NCBI RefSeq assembly: GCF_901933205.1
Contig: NC_044601.1
Location: forward strand, 28,582,944-28,646,943
Length of the DNA: 64,000 nt
DNA from: Camarhynchus parvulus
Taxonomy: Eukaryota > Chordata > Aves > Passeriformes > Thraupidae
Direction of reading: 5' to 3'
Shown: positions 37,501-50,921 of the stretch, piece after piece
How positions within the stretch are numbered: the first letter of the stretch is position 1
Layout of the letters: every line of letters begins with the position of its first letter
Program-made: the position numbers and the translations under genes
Notes under the pieces: generated by a model
Database searches by the model: none
Seen by the model: the letters and a program-made list of their open reading frames with translations, nothing else
Told to the model about the DNA's origin: nothing

Positions 37501-38349
37501 TTCTGCATGTTCTCAGACTCTGTAGATCTCTTCCTGGCCCTCCATGGCCTGAAAACCGCTTTCCAGATTTCTGTTTGTGCAATGTCTGGATGAACACGAA
37601 TGGACACATAAACAGACTAATTTCATTAGAGTGTCCACATGGTATCACTTTGCTGTACAGAAAAAGGGAAGAGAGAGCAGCAGGCAGGAATGTCAGTGCA
37701 TCTTCTACCCCTCAAGTGGCCATGCTCATTCTCTCACATCAGCCATTGGGAAACACGCAATCATCTTCTTACCCTGAAGGACCAGTAAAACAGGTAAATT
37801 TAAGCCCTCTGCATCTCCCAAGTACTCTGTTTTCAGTCCCTCAACCTCTAGACTGACTGCAGTTAATCCCATCCATGAACAGAGATGATGTTCCGATGAT
37901 AAACACATTGGCTAACTTCACTAAAACTTATGCATATCAGGAAGAGGTCCTGAAACCCCCTGCTTTGGCAAGTAGAACAATTTCATTTAAAAATGTTTCA
38001 TTTTCGGATACAACCTTTTCTGAATCTCCCTCTTTACAGTTTGGTATTTTCTGGACATCTCAGGTCCCATCTGATGGGGAGCCAATTGCCCAAGGGAGCA
38101 GGAGTGCAGGTACAGCAGCTGACTTGTTACTTCTCAGCCAGAAGCATGGAGTTATCTTCCATGAGTAGTTCACAGGTAACTACAGAAATATTGCTTTATT
38201 TGGAGACAGTGCACAGCCAAAAAAAATTGCTTCAGTCAGGAGCAACTACTGGAACCCAGCCCAGTGCCCTGGGCCTGTGCCTAGACTGAGGAACATGGCT
38301 GTTTCTTTCTCATTTTCAGGCTCAGCCAGAATCAAATGACAGCATGTAC
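34561..38349. other. No gene recognised
   Basis: Open frames of 126 codons (34833-35213 minus), 115 codons (36707-37054 minus) and 128 codons (37470-37856 plus) show no recognisable domains. 37100-37440 is another AT-rich non-repetitive block. Nothing nameable is seen. Confidence 0.45.
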
Positions 38350-38402
38350 CCCAGAGTCACACACACAGACACACAGAGGATGGGCAGTCACACACACTGA
38401 CG
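38350..38402. repeat. Impure CA-rich simple sequence
   Basis: Two (CA)n tracts with GACACA interruptions (around 38358-38375 and 38388-38398). CA motifs recur loosely to about 38630. The overlapping 145-codon frame (38336-38773) is largely a product of this composition. Confidence 0.75.
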
Positions 38403-40157
38403 CTGACAAGCTGCCTTCACAGCACCCGCACACAGGACTAACACAGGCAGAGATACAGACAGACAAACCCCCTCCTCCTCATGGGCTTCTCCCACAGGTA
38501 CCCCAAAATTATAGGTCTCCCCACACAGAAGCCCGGACCTCAGGCCCCTCTACTTTTCAGCTGGTTGAGATTGAAGATTGTCAATTAATCACACCACACA
38601 GACACCCCACACACACTTGGCGCACTCATTCACACTCCTGGGGAAGGTACAACCCTCTCTGCCAGCAGCTGACAGCCGGTACAAGTGCTGTGACCTGTAG
38701 TCTCACTCGAGTCACTGGTACTCAGCCCTTCAGTCACAGTGGTCTCCCAGTAGCTGGTTTTCAGGACAAGTGAGTCTACCTGGATCTGGTTGAGAATGGA
38801 GAGCCATGGCATGGTATCTTCTTGGTCCTCCTGTGGCTCTTCTTGCCCACAGATGGCATTGGGTGTGGAGAGTAGGCTGTCAGGACCCACACTAAGGACA
38901 GCAGCTGAGATGATGGGGAGTTCAACTCTTCTGTGTCCAGCAGGGCTGCTCAAGAGTGCTGGGCTGGGAGCAGAAGTACTCCCTCGGGTGTCTGCAGGTT
39001 TTCTTTACCTTTACTTGATCCATATGGTGTCATTGTCTTCCCAGCAACCCATCATTTATTAGCAGCTTCTTTAAACAAGTGCTCTCCTTTTTGCTGTTTC
39101 TTATTTCTGCCATTTTTCACGTTTCTGTCTTCCTGGCACGTTATCCACTGGCTGTCAGCATGCACAGATACACTGATATGTCACATTTGCAGACCTTACA
39201 GCACCTTATACACTTCTCCCTGCTCCATGATCTTCAGCAGAATAATGTTGCAGCACAGCTGAGCTATCCTGCGTATAGTTCTGTGGATGTGACTATAACT
39301 TCTGCAGGGCTTTAAACAGCCTGTTCACTGGGGAGGGAATGAGGGAAGGAAGGAGAAAGAGGAGCTCAAAGACACAAAATTCTGTGTCAGCCTAGGCTGT
39401 AGCAATTCAGTGGAAATCCCACCTAAGAAGAAAGGCAGAAACATTTCAAGAACAGTCTACCCAGAAATGCTTGGATTTTGCAACTAATTTTATTATTATC
39501 TTTGTCATAAAGAACAGAGGTAACATTATAATATTAAGAGTTTCCAAAAGCTGGAAATGCCATTTGAAGATCCATGTACTTAGAGACAGACGGATGCAGT
39601 TCTGTGTAAACAAGGCTTCTGTGCTTGTGTGTATGTGCATGCTACGTTTCCAGCATGCCTGTCCATCCTCCTTTGCACTTACCTGATCCCAGCAGCTGCA
39701 GTGAGCCCCTGGTGACCCACCTTTCCATTCCCACCTTCCCAATGCCTGCTGCAAGACGCTAACAGTGTGGGCAGTGTACCACAGACAGAGCAGGTGACTG
39801 AGCTGAGGGTGCATGGGGAGCCTGTGGTGAGACAAAGGCCTGAACACAGGTTGCTGTTCCCCTGCTCCCATGTAGAGCACCACACATTCTCAATATGCCT
39901 TCAGGACCAGATATTTCTAAGTAGTGTTTAAGAAAATTAGCTTCCTCTTCTGGCTATTTACTTTCAGCTTGGAAAGCAGGCGTGCAGGTTAACATGGAAT
40001 TGAGAGCTGAGCCTGTCTCCAGGCTCTCTAGAACTTCACACCCAGTGCTGTCAAAGCCAGGATATTTCCAGCACAAAGCTGACCAAGTATTGTTGCTTGT
40101 TCTCTCTCTTCTATGTGTGACCCTCTTTCAGAACATTGGCATTGCTAGTAAATTAGA
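38403..40157. other. No gene recognised
   Basis: Several open frames (107 to 145 codons) on both strands lack domains. A minus-strand AATAAATGATGGG near 39046-39058 within a 500-bp block could be the poly(A) region of a decayed LTR, but no edges are visible. Confidence 0.4.
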
Positions 40158-41065
40158 TTGTAAGCTTTGCAAGCAATGTGCAAGACCTGTGAGCTGAGAC
40201 CTGTCAGGTTTGCCCTCTCTGAACTTTTCTTGACCTGTCTGTAGCTTTATGTTGCTTCTCTTGGCTGTGGCAGTAATTCCTCTGGCTGATCAGGTGCCTG
40301 TGCCTGTTCTGTTTTACTTATGCTCCTCCTGGTGTGGTATGACCATGGCTTTGCACAGACAGCAATGACAAGCTCCTACTCCATGCGCAATGAGATTTAC
40401 ACAACAGCAACTTGATGACAAGGTGCTGACAAACCCAGGCCTGGCAGGACAGCAGGGGTCTTGGGAAGGACACAGGATATGGCACAGAGGAGCACAGCTG
40501 CAGACAGATTGCCCAGGGTCAGCTAAAGTGTGAACCTGGAGCTGGACAAACTGGGTTCAGGGGTCATGAACAGAACAGAGAGAGAACATACTGAGGTGGC
40601 CCAGGGTGTATTTAATTTAGATGTAACTTGGAGCTGCAGACCAGTGTAGGAAGAGAGTAGCATCTCATCAACATATACAGATTATCCCAAGTGATCCTAG
40701 AGGGTGAAAGAAGAATTCATAACATGAACATTCTTCCTGGCAAAGGACTCTGGGTGCTGAAAGCTCCCAATAACATCCCCCTGTGACCTCCACCAGTGTG
40801 GAATTTCTGGAATACAAGGGACCAGTAGAAGGGTGAGCACAGAATCAAGGAAAGGAGTTAAATGAAGCAGAGACTCTGCGTGTGGGTCTGTGTCTGTGTG
40901 TCTGTGACAATTTCAGAGCAGTACTCCAGCTACATTGCTATTCCTTCATTTTTGCAACAATTAGAGATGAAATAAAACTGACTAATCTGTCAATATTTTA
41001 ATGATACTAACAATAAAATTCTTACTTTACTTCCTTGATATGCTTCCTTCTTGACATAAATAATA
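40158..41065 (+). repeat. Interspersed or duplicated repeat, copy B
   Basis: Homologous in the same orientation to 6679-7805, 33.2 kb away. The stretch 40231-40747 aligns without gaps to 6986-7502 at a constant offset of 33245 and differs at 3 positions. Both flanks are more diverged, and the 240-bp piece of copy A is missing. The right flank ends with an ACAATAAAATT poly(A)-like site. No coding sequence is seen. Confidence 0.85.
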
Positions 41066-43164
41066 TCTTTTAGTATTGGACAACAGGAAATTCAGAAGGT
41101 TTTTTTTCACATCCATGCACAATGCATTACAAGAAACTATGTGCTCCATCCCAGCAAATACAGGAAGAAATACAGAAGGTCTGTTTTTTGTGTCCTAATA
41201 CTATCATTTCTATTAATGCATTCTTTGCCCCTGAAGAGCAAAATACATCCAAATGATTGTGTTAACTATTTTTTCTTCTTCATGCTTCTAGAAAAACACA
41301 AAAAGCTGGGAGACAGAGCAGGTTGGGAGGGTTAGTTGTAATACCAGGGAAGTAGGTGCTTAGTTTTCTTCATGACAGTTGGGGTTTTTTCAGTTTGTTA
41401 ATTATTACCAATATATGAATTAGAAAATCTGTCCATAGGTTTTCAGAACCTTGCTGAGTGACAGTGGATATTCCCAGAGAGTAAACACCAGCTAAAAATG
41501 CACTTTAGTGTGAGAGTCAAGCCAAAAGAATGGCTTCAAGCTTCTTTTCCCTCCAATCTTCCACTTCCCTGAACTGCTCATAGCCCTGCAGTGAACTTCA
41601 GCTCTGCACAGTGCAATCTGCTTCCCCAGATGTGTCACTAAATAGATAGCAGTCCCTGTCAGAAAGAGTCCTCTGTGAAATGTGCTGTCAGGGAAAGTTT
41701 TCCAAAAGCCCTGAGAATAAAAATGTCCCTTCTCAATGTGACTTTAAAAATGTTGACAGATGGCTGAGTTTTCCATCCTCCTTCCCTCCCTCCCACGTTT
41801 AGTTCAGAAGAGTACTGCCTACATGAATCCAAAGCACACTGTGAAATGTTCTTCAACTTGCCATTTGTGTTTCTGCCAGGAGGAAGCCAAAAACAGTGGA
41901 ACCAGAATGCCAAAGGACTTCCTACCAACTGTGTGAGCCTCCCTTAACCTAGTGCAGCTATTTACATATCCCCAGTCTTTCCTCACTATCCATCATGGTT
42001 TAGAAGGTTTGCACCACGCTTCCAGGAAACTTCCAAGCAAAGCATAAGATCGAAGTAAGCTCAATAGTCCCTCTAGCAGAGGAAGGAAGAGTTTGTCCTT
42101 TCCTAGATCTAAATCTGATAGATCTTCCCCATAAGAAAACGAATTGTCTCTGGGAAAGAATCAGTAAGATAATAGCCCAAGAAAGGCTGTGCTGCTCACA
42201 TCCTCAGTGGTGATGGGTCATCGGCCCACAGTGCAGAAGTGATGTAAGGAGGAGGAGAGGAGTGAGAACTTATTGCACAGTTATTAATTGCAGAAATTCC
42301 ACCTTCTCCTGAAGGACACCAAATATCAGGATCTCCGTAAGGGATAGCACACACAAAGCTGGTAATAACACAACTGCCAAAAAAATAAAAAGATAATTTC
42401 ACCTCAAACCCACAGCTCAGACATTTTTGTTTTGCCTGGCTCTTTGCTCTGCACTGCTAGCCTTCTGACTGTCAGCAGAGAATATAAGAGGTTTTTGAGC
42501 TTGGTCAAAAGCATGATAAGAATAAATTTACATTAGGAGCACACTGTTTATTGGCTGATGGAATTATCCTTCCCTTTTGCTACATAGTCACACAACAAAG
42601 CAATGCTGACACAGCACAGTTAAAATACAACAAAAGCGAACAAAAGGAGGCAACAGAAATTCTTTTCAAAGTGGTACTGACAATTTTTAGGATATAAACA
42701 AAACTTCTTTATCATGGGATAAAGACATACTTTGGCACCAATTTGTCCCTTTAGCTCTTCCTCCAAGAAAACACAGGACAATGCTGACATGCCTTTGTTC
42801 ACGAATCCCTCAGTAAATCTCCATGGATTACATTTATATCAAGTCCCACTAGGCCATTTGTGGTGTGCACTGTTGTCACATAACTTTAGTGTCACATCTT
42901 ATAGCATCACAGCCACTCATGCTGCAGCATGAAGCAGTGTTATGGCAGTGGTGATGTTGTTGATAATAAATCGAGCTGCTATCTGGGAAGCAATGATAGC
43001 AGGCAGTCCACTGCTGCAGACAAATCTGACAGACACATCATTTTGTCTGGATAATGACACAGACTTCCCATGTAGCACAAACGATCTATGGAAGAGATTG
43101 CCATGGCGTAAAATTACTCTGCCTCTCAGTCCTTGTTTTCACATCTGTCTGATGCTACCTTCCA
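41066..43164. other. No gene recognised
   Basis: Short open frames only (up to 89 codons). No named repeat. Confidence 0.5.
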
Positions 43165-43226
43165 TTGCCAATATATATGTGTGTGGGGGTGTGTACATGT
43201 GTATATACATGCATACGTATATGTGC
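43165..43226. repeat. TA/TG microsatellite, interrupted
   Basis: ATATATATGTGTGTG followed by GTGTGTACATGTGTATATACATGC; purine-pyrimidine alternating tract. Confidence 0.85.
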
Positions 43227-43639
43227 TCTTTCTATAGATCTAGTAGATCATGGTATGAATTCTGTAAGAAAATCCACTCTCTGCACAGCTCTGTGACATT
43301 CACAAGGGCCCAAAATAGGATTTATCACAGCTAAAATCTAGGCAAAACAGAGGCCAATTTGAGTAATGAGAATTTTTTAAAAAAAGGAAACAGCCATTCC
43401 AGCAGCCCATCCTGGGCTTCACATCACATGGCTGGGCAGTGCCATCTTTTATCAGAATTGACACCATCCTAGCAGTCGTACAATCAGGCAAACAAGCAAA
43501 TGTGATGGGTCATATTTGAAAGTAAATATTCCCAGGGATATGTATTTGGCTGTTTCTAGGTACCTTAATCATCAGACAAATTCCATAAATGTTGTTATAT
43601 CAAAAATTTCTGCAATATTCAGGCAGTTCTTTCTCCCTC
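43227..43639. other. No gene recognised
   Basis: Nothing identifiable; short overlapping open frames. Confidence 0.5.
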
Positions 43640-43673
43640 TCTCTATATATGTGTATGTGTGTGTGTATATGTC
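43640..43673. repeat. CT/TA/TG microsatellite
   Basis: CTCTCTATATATGTGTATG then GTGTGTGTATATG. Confidence 0.85.
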
Positions 43674-44826
43674 AGCCATCCTATCTCTAGTTTGTTGCTT
43701 ACTTTGCGTTTAAATGTAGACATGCTCAAGTTGAAACTTTTTCTGATTTTAATTTTGTTGTGCAGAACCTCACTCAAGGTCCTTTGGAAGTGTTGCTGCA
43801 GCACAGTAAGGTGGACACTGTGGAAGCGACAAGTAGCAAAGCACTGGAGAAGCAATAGCAGCCTAAAAATTGCCTGCAGCAGACAGCATTCCTCACATGA
43901 CCACAGAACTTATATCACTCATGAGATTTGTTTGCCTGAAGTAACCATGCACAGACTCTCCCGTGTCATCCCACTCCAAAACCTGCTGTTTATAAACAGA
44001 AGTAAAAAGCCATTCTGAGGTGACTATCCATATTCTTACAGACAGCACTATTCATATGGTGAGCTATGCCCATGTGCCCCTGAGGCTGTGGGATGAGGGA
44101 AAACAGTGTCAGGTTGGCTGCTCAGCACAGGGCCCATGTGATAATGCCAGTTTTGTGGAACCATGAATAGGCTTCTTTTCTCCAACCTGCAGAGAAGCAC
44201 AGGGCAACTCACAAGTGGGAAAGTGATGGTAGGGCCCAGCTCTCCAAGTACAGTGCCACATGCCAGAAGCAGGCTCTGAAATGGCAGTGAGGTACTCACT
44301 TTATTATTTACTCATCCTACTTTCTTCACCCAGTGCTGAAGAGCATTACCAGTCCTGCAGCGAGTTTGATCAGCAGAGCTGCTTTAAAAAAAGCATGTTA
44401 AATCCATATAAATATGTGTTGAGTGTGTGGATGTATAAATATATATATTTCTATTTGTACTTAAGAAAAAATGATTAAAACTGCAATAAATATCAATGAT
44501 GTATCCTTGCACAGTCATTGTTTATGTGATGAGATTATTTTTTAAGCTTTCCGGGCTTTATTGGACTGCTCTTCTTCTATCACTGCTAATGCAGAGTGCT
44601 GAAAGAGACACAACAGACACCCTGCAGGGCAAATACAAACATGTGCAGCAGTATATTTCATGTTTTACTAGGCATAAACAAGAGGTTTACTTCTCTTGAT
44701 TATACCATTTTCTAGAAGCTAGTTTGGAAAAAAACTATGAAAACACTTACCAGGACAAGATGTTCCTGCCATTTCTCATTGCTCCAAGCTGAAATACTGT
44801 GTTTCTTCAATGCAGAAATATCTGTG
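43674..44826. other. No gene recognised
   Basis: A 119-codon plus frame (43659-44018) has no domain. No named repeat. Confidence 0.45.
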
Positions 44827-45405
44827 TGTCACTTGTGGTTTAAGCCCAGACACCAAAGAACCACACTGCCACTTGCTCAGACAGTGGGTTGTGGGAGAAT
44901 AAAAGTGAGAAAACTCATGGTTCCCAATAAAGGCAATTTAACAGGGGAAGCAAAAGCCACAAACACATGCAAAGCAAAACAAGAAATTAATTCAGTGCTT
45001 CACAGGGGCAGGCAGCTGTTCAGCCATCTCCAGGATAGCCGGGCCTCATCCCACTTCACAGTGACTTGGCAACACAAACACCATCACTCCAAACACCCCC
45101 TTCTTTTCTCCTTCTTCCTCTCAGATTGAAACACTGAGCAGAATGTCAGATGGTATGGAACATCTCTTTGGTCAATTTGGGTCACCTGTCCTGGCTGTGT
45201 CTCCCCCTCACCCTCACATATACCACCAACTTCCTCACCAGCCTAGCAGTACAGAAAGCAGAAAAGGCCTTGGCTCTGTGTAAGCTCTGCTCATCAATAA
45301 CAAAAACATCTCTATGTAATCAGCCCTGTCTTAAGCACAAGTCCAAAACACAGCTCATACTAGACACGTGAAGAAAATTAACTCTAGTTCAGACAAATCC
45401 AGAAA
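44827..45405 (-). mobile_element. Solo ERVL-type LTR, minus strand, decayed
   Basis: This is the same avian LTR family as 58794-59353, inverted. Shared minus-strand wording, in order, includes a GAGTTAATTTTCTTC start part, a TCCATACCATCTGACATT-type region, CTCCAGGAAAGC-like wording at the R region, TTTGTGGCTTTTGCTT, and a GGCTTAAACCACAAGTGACA end. The TATA box of the related copy is not preserved here and the poly(A) signal reads GTTAAA, so it is probably inactive. No internal retroviral sequence adjoins it. The right edge is approximate. Confidence 0.8.
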
Positions 45406-46947
45406 AAAGCCTCAGGCAATGCCTGTGTCAGAGCAAAAGCTCTGCCTATGAAAGTGGATAAGAACAGAGGAATTGAAAAAATGAAGAAACTTTCACTGTG
45501 GTGGTGATCTGTCCCTCAGGTATCCCTTTGTGTATTTCAAGATGAGTGATTTTGAAAACCACAGACAAAACTCCCAGTCACATTTGTGCTTTTCCAGGAG
45601 TTTGTTGTTTGTTTTTTTTAATATCTTCCACTCTCCGGTACCAATCTGGTTTGGAAACTGTTTGGAAAACTTGAGGGATTATCTAAAAGTCAAAGTTTAT
45701 TCTTTGTGATTTGGCTATCTGTTCATAGAGAAATGTTTCCAACACATGCAGCCTGGTCACAACTGCAGTGCCAGTCTTCATAGCTGCTTCTGTTTCTCTA
45801 TCCAGACTCTTCCATGTGTCCCCTTCCTAATACACTAATGAAATACACTAATGAATACCCCAATACACCAACAAAAAGCAGCAGCTATGGATAGGAGAGA
45901 GGATACAGCAGCCCTTAGAATAGTAGTAGGAAATGCACAGCATGTATAACAACTGTCCTACAAGTACAAGGCAGTAAGAGGAAAAAACTGAGTATTTTCT
46001 GAGTTTCTTGGAGGGCACTAGGGCAGCCAAGCCACACAAATGAAAGGAAAAAGGACAGATGCTGATACTCCAGCCAGAGACCTATGTTCTTGAAACAAAC
46101 AGGAAGAGATGGGGACTCTGCTGATATTAGCAAGTTGCTGCAGCAAACCACTTTGCTTAACATTGATTGTCCTTGCTTTCCTCTAGTAAAAAATTGCAGC
46201 AAATATCTTTTTTCAATCTATTGTTACCATTCAGCCTGATAGTCCCCCCACCCCCAACCTCTCTATCTCCTATGAAATAATATCTCAATTTCTGTGGCAG
46301 AGCTACATCTGTGTGCCTTCAGTCAAAAAGCACCTATTTATTCCTGAGCTGGGTAGTTACAGAATCAGTAATACAAACTGAATTCCTGTATGCATATTTA
46401 TTACATTTCACTTTGCCTTTTAGTAAAGAATAAAATAGTGCAAAGTTGCTTGCTCCAAGAATCCAGAACACTCTCCCATAACTTGACAGTCCAGGTGCAA
46501 ATATGGGACTCATCAGACTTTCCTTATGGTTTTGCCCCACAGTTTTCAAATGGTGCTGTAATCCAAAACCTGCAGTATTTGCCAAACCTACAGTCACTAG
46601 GAAAGTCAAGGCAGAGGTGCAACAGAGGAGAGAAGAGAAAAAGTTGATCCAAAAGGATGCACACAAAAAGGAGATTTGCTTTTGACTAGAGATGAAGAAG
46701 TCAACACATGCAGCCAAAGCGGTACTTTTGGCAAGATCACTTCTCTCACTTCTCTCCTCTCTGTCTTGTTTGTCCTAACACTAGCTGAGTCTATTTATTT
46801 ATATTGGTACTACACTGGATCATATAATTTCCATGCCACAGTAAAATAGGAAATTAGGCTCTGGTCATGTTACAGGACAGTAGTGCATATGCAATGACCA
46901 TGTGCTGAAAACTGAGCTGCTTGCACACATCGTTCCTATTCCTTCCA
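45406..46947. other. No gene recognised
   Basis: Short tandem AATACACTAATGA (two copies near 45831-45856). Open frames to 127 codons (46334-46717 minus) have no domain. Confidence 0.45.
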
Positions 46948-47050
46948 GAGGTCATCCCAATTTTAAATCTAACATTGAAGATCATAGAGGCCTTTTCCAA
47001 CCTTTCCAACCCATGACCACTGAAAAAACAGCCTCCAAGGATTGTGTGAT
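46948..47050 (+). mobile_element. Possible CR1 tail, very diverged
   Basis: 'gaagatcatagaggccttttccaacc' resembles the end of CR1, followed by a weak 'attgtgtgatt' tail. Confidence 0.35.
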
Positions 47051-48249
47051 TTGGGTCTCTGGCATGTACAAGATCACCTAAAAACTACTCACTTTGTAAA
47101 ACCAAACTTCGTGGCAGATACTAATTTCCCTTGACTTTTCTGAGAGCAAGGAGAGAAGCCTGGCACTCCTCCACCAGGCCTTTCCTCTGTTAAAATATCA
47201 CAACACCAATTAACTCAGCTGCCATCAACAAATGCATCCCCATTTCTCCCCAGATCAGTCCTGACGTGGCTGTGCCTCAGGGACATGCAGGAGAGAGTTT
47301 AATTCAATTCACCCATAAAGGCCAATACTGGCAAGTTCTACGAACAATTTACAACGCTCCCCCAGAAGCACCAGAGTGAAACTTTGCAATCAAGCATTCA
47401 ATAAAGAAAACTTAGCTGTGAACAGCTTCTGTAAGTGATTGGTGCCTTCACTGCAGAACAAATTAAAGCTTTCCCCGTGATTGTCAGGACACGCCTGAAA
47501 ATACTGGGCTCCATGTCCAAGCAGGAGCAAAGACACGCTGTTACTGCAGTCCTGAACTGTAACACAGAGAGGGAGAAACACCAGGGAAACTCTGCAGAAA
47601 ACACAGCGCAACACAGCTCTTCTCTTATTCGTGTACCAATCACATATTGCTTCCCAGACAAGATGGATCAGATCAAAAAGTGTGTGAATGGTCTGTCTTG
47701 AACTGCCACTACACCGTAAAACATTACAAGGCACGAGACTAAACTGGAAACATTGCAGCAAACCCATTTTTATCAGGAAAGACTGCCTCATCTCTAATGC
47801 TAAATCAGCCTTGCTCATATTTCAAGCCTTCTTTGGATCTCCTTCTACAATGCAGTCACATCCTAGTCAAGAAATAGTGATTTCAGGCCTTGCCTGGCAG
47901 TTGTTGTGTTAAAGCACTGACTCATAAAGAGTTAAAATAGTATTATGCTTTATAAAAGTTACATATTAACAATTAAAATGTGGCTTAATATTATTCAAAT
48001 GTATGAGAAGCTATTTATGAATACAATTTAAAAAGAACTTCCTACCAGAAGACCCAAGAAGTATTCACCTATTTAAATATATATAAAATACATATGCAAG
48101 CGAATATTATTTCTAATAGCTGAGTACACCTTGGTTGTTGTAAATAGATGCCTAGGAACTGAACTGGTTGGCATCCACTGAGCTTATTTATCATGAAGAA
48201 CTGAGTTTGAGACACTGTCTTCTAACCAGACAATGTAAAATTATATCAC
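47051..48249. other. No gene recognised
   Basis: A 142-codon minus frame (47390-47818) has no recognisable domain. 47930-48130 is strongly AT-rich. Confidence 0.45.
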
Positions 48250-48304
48250 CTTTTAGGCTGGAAAACAGCCTTAAGATCACCAAGTTCAAAAGGGTATCAT
48301 GGGA
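48250..48304 (-). mobile_element. CR1 3' remnant cut by LTR insertion
   Basis: 'aggctggaaaacagccttaagatcaccaagttcaaa' is an inverted CR1 3' phrase. It stops at the LTR that begins at 48305, and no CR1 continuation is seen beyond that LTR. Confidence 0.5.
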
Positions 48305-48840
48305 TGTCCTGGTTCAGGACAAAATTAGGGGAAATCTCCAAAAGGGAGTTCCCCCAAACACCGGGTTCGGGAAGGAATTCCTCGGAGGAGCAAAGTGGAA
48401 AACAAAACCTATTTATTGACAAATAACAAAAGAACACTCCCCAACACAAGAAAAGAAAAGAAAAACCAGTTCAGTGTTGTGGAGGGTGCCAAGCTTCTCT
48501 TGCAGGCTCCAGGGATCCCGCCGGACGTCGGACGTCCCAGGTCAGGTCCAGAGCCGGTCCAGTATCTTCAGGGGAGGGTAAGAAAGAGAGGACGAAAGAA
48601 AAGGGAAAAAGAGGGGAAAAAAAAACAGCGCAGAAACCAGCAAGGGAAAAAAAAAAAAAAGCAGCTATCAACTAGGGCTAAGGCAGTAGCAAGCAAGTGA
48701 AGCAGCAAGCAGAAGCAAGCCGGCCAGCCAGCCAAGCAGCTCAAAGCCAGAAAAAAGCAGCTCAAAGCCTGGTGTTCAAGCCAGAGGCCCTGCATTCTGG
48801 AGTAGGAAGACAAAATAGGAGTGGGTGTCAGAAGCTCACC
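48305..48840 (-). mobile_element. LTR of endogenous retrovirus, minus strand, 5' end probably truncated
   Basis: The plus strand opens with the palindromic TGTCCTGGTTCAGGACA, the expected TG...CA LTR end. A minus-strand AATAAA (48412-48417) lies about 107 bp in, which fits R and U5. Then follow purine-rich and A-rich stretches, GC-rich GGACGTCGGACGTCC, and repeated AAGCAG-type wording up to about 48790. No TATA box or far LTR end was found, so the upstream part is probably lost. The family resembles a passerine LTR recognised by eye. The right edge is approximate. Confidence 0.65.
48412..48417 (-). promoter_or_regulatory. LTR poly(A) signal
   Basis: AATAAA on the minus strand about 107 bp from the LTR end. 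Confidence 0.6.
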
Positions 48841-50050
48841 TGAAACTGGAGATACACAGAAGTCTTTGGTAGAACCAAAACCTTGGAATTCCCACTACAG
48901 TGTTTGGGTGAAATGTGGTGCTGTTTGACTTAGATCAGTGTTTTCTCTCCCTCCTGGGGTCCTCTGGTTCATATCAGCTCAGGTAATCAGAAACTAGTAA
49001 GGACAAAGCCCAAAGACTATGATGCAAACACAGACCAACATCCCAGGGTTTCATACACAGGCGAAGCACTGAACAGATCAAAAACTAATTCTGCTCACAT
49101 AGTTTTAAATGTAATTGGGTCCCTCTGACGTAACCTGTATTCTACTTCAGACACAGTCATTCATCATTCCACTGGCAGAGAGAACTTACTATTTTTAGAG
49201 CCCAAATCACATGGCCAATTTTCAGATATCCACCTAAGAACAGTAATAACTCCTTGCTTACAGTGCCCACTAGAAGTCTGGATGGAGACACATACATCCA
49301 GCCAAACAAGTCTGCATAACCCACTGTAATGGACATGGAAGGAATCTGATTTTAATCGGAACACCAGTTCTGAGAATTCTGAGAAGTCCTATATTTCTGA
49401 CAAGACACTATCTACATACAGCAGTTATGACTGATTTATTGTCCTGCATTTAACAGCGATGGTATGGCTGCTTTCAGGCTTGAGAACAGAAGAGGAGAAG
49501 ATTTGGGCTGTTCTCAAACTAGTCTGTATTTTTCAATAATTGTGTGGATCAAAACAGCTGAAAAGGGATGATGCAGAAATATAACACTGATGAGTTCTAT
49601 TAGTAAGGGGTAATGATAATAAGGGGAAATTAAGCAAATTTGCACAATGTAAGGGAGAGCTTCAGGTGCAGATAAATATATTGACAACTATGGAAATGAG
49701 GTCAGACAGGAAAGCTATGCGGCAGAAATCGATCACTGTAAATGGAGGCTGTCATTTCTACCAAAACCTCCCTGTGAAAGAAACATCTCCAAAGTAGAGA
49801 CTTTTGGCACAAAGTGGAAAGGCATCTTGGACAAAGATCTTTATATATTTCTATTTCTTTGTGTAAGTGTCTGCAGCCACAATCTGAAATTACATACTCA
49901 AATAATAAAACTCTAGGCTAACCTGAAATGGACTCCTTATCAGAATCCTTGTATTCCAGATGCAGTGCTTTTCCAGATTTGTTAAGGCTGTCATGTCTGA
50001 TGATAGATGGGAACCCTGCTGCCTCCTTTCCAGACTTCTGAAACTTTTCT

Positions 50051-50098
50051 ATAAACCTATCAAATCAGGATATCTGATATAAACCTATCAAATCAGGA
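50051..50098. repeat. Short direct duplication
   Basis: ATAAACCTATCAAATCAGGA occurs at 50051-50070 and again at 50079-50098, a 28-bp shift. Confidence 0.9.
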
Positions 50099-50901
50099 GC
50101 TCTACCAAGAGACTGCAATATAGCAACACTGCATGAAGGAAAAGAAAACACCTAGGCTGTCACCCAGCCTGTAGTCAAGCCGATGGCAGAGCGCAGTGAA
50201 CTGAGGAGCACTTTTAAAGGGGAAGAAGAAACCATGCACAGTTTGTGCTTTTATCATATATACCTCATGGCTGGCTGAATTGGTGTCTTTCTCTAATCAC
50301 TCATTTTCTGGACAGAGGAAATGTACTAGGGTTCCTTTGTCTGGATTTCAACAAAGCATTGAGCAGATATGAAACTTTCACTTAGGATAGAGACAACGAG
50401 AATTACCCAAAGAACTTTCAGGAGAGAATTGAGCTTGAAGAATATGTAAGACCTGAACAAATTGCAGGGAAATTTTGTACATCACACCAGTGCTGTTGTG
50501 TGGCAAAAGGTTTCCAACATAAACAAATTTCTTCCATATTTGGGAAGAGATGGTGAGGGGATGATAACCTTGATTTCTGGTGTCCAATCAAGGGCCTGAG
50601 TGTAAACATTTTTTCTCTACTCACAGTGACTCAGATTTGAGTGTTTTGCTTTCATCTAACAGAGAGAAACATTTTATTAAAAGTTTAAAGCAATTCTTCT
50701 TTGAAAGCTCTGTTCTTTGATCAAGTTTGCTGAAATCAGCTGACAAGTTCAGAATTTTCAAAGGGAACAGAAAAATTAGTATTGTTTTTCTGCACATTTC
50801 CACACATAATTTCATCACCTTTCTCCTCTAGAAAGCCTGGTTTAAAATATTCATGTATATATAAATGATGTACTAAATTATTTCTAATGTAGCATGCAAT
50901 G

Positions 50902-50921
50902 TATTTAATTATAATTAAATA
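50902..50921. repeat. 20-bp AT palindrome
   Basis: TATTTAATTA and its exact reverse complement adjoin with no spacer. The region 50850-50940 is very AT-rich. Confidence 0.75.

Noticed and set aside
38336..38773. 145-codon frame rich in His and Thr
   Set aside because: Driven by CA-rich simple sequence rather than coding constraint.
47390..47818. 142-codon minus frame as a gene
   Set aside because: No recognisable domain, and an equally open plus frame overlaps it; treated as chance.
48608..48660. A-rich runs as a processed-pseudogene tail
   Set aside because: They lie inside the LTR, whose other parts explain the sequence, and no spliced coding sequence adjoins them.
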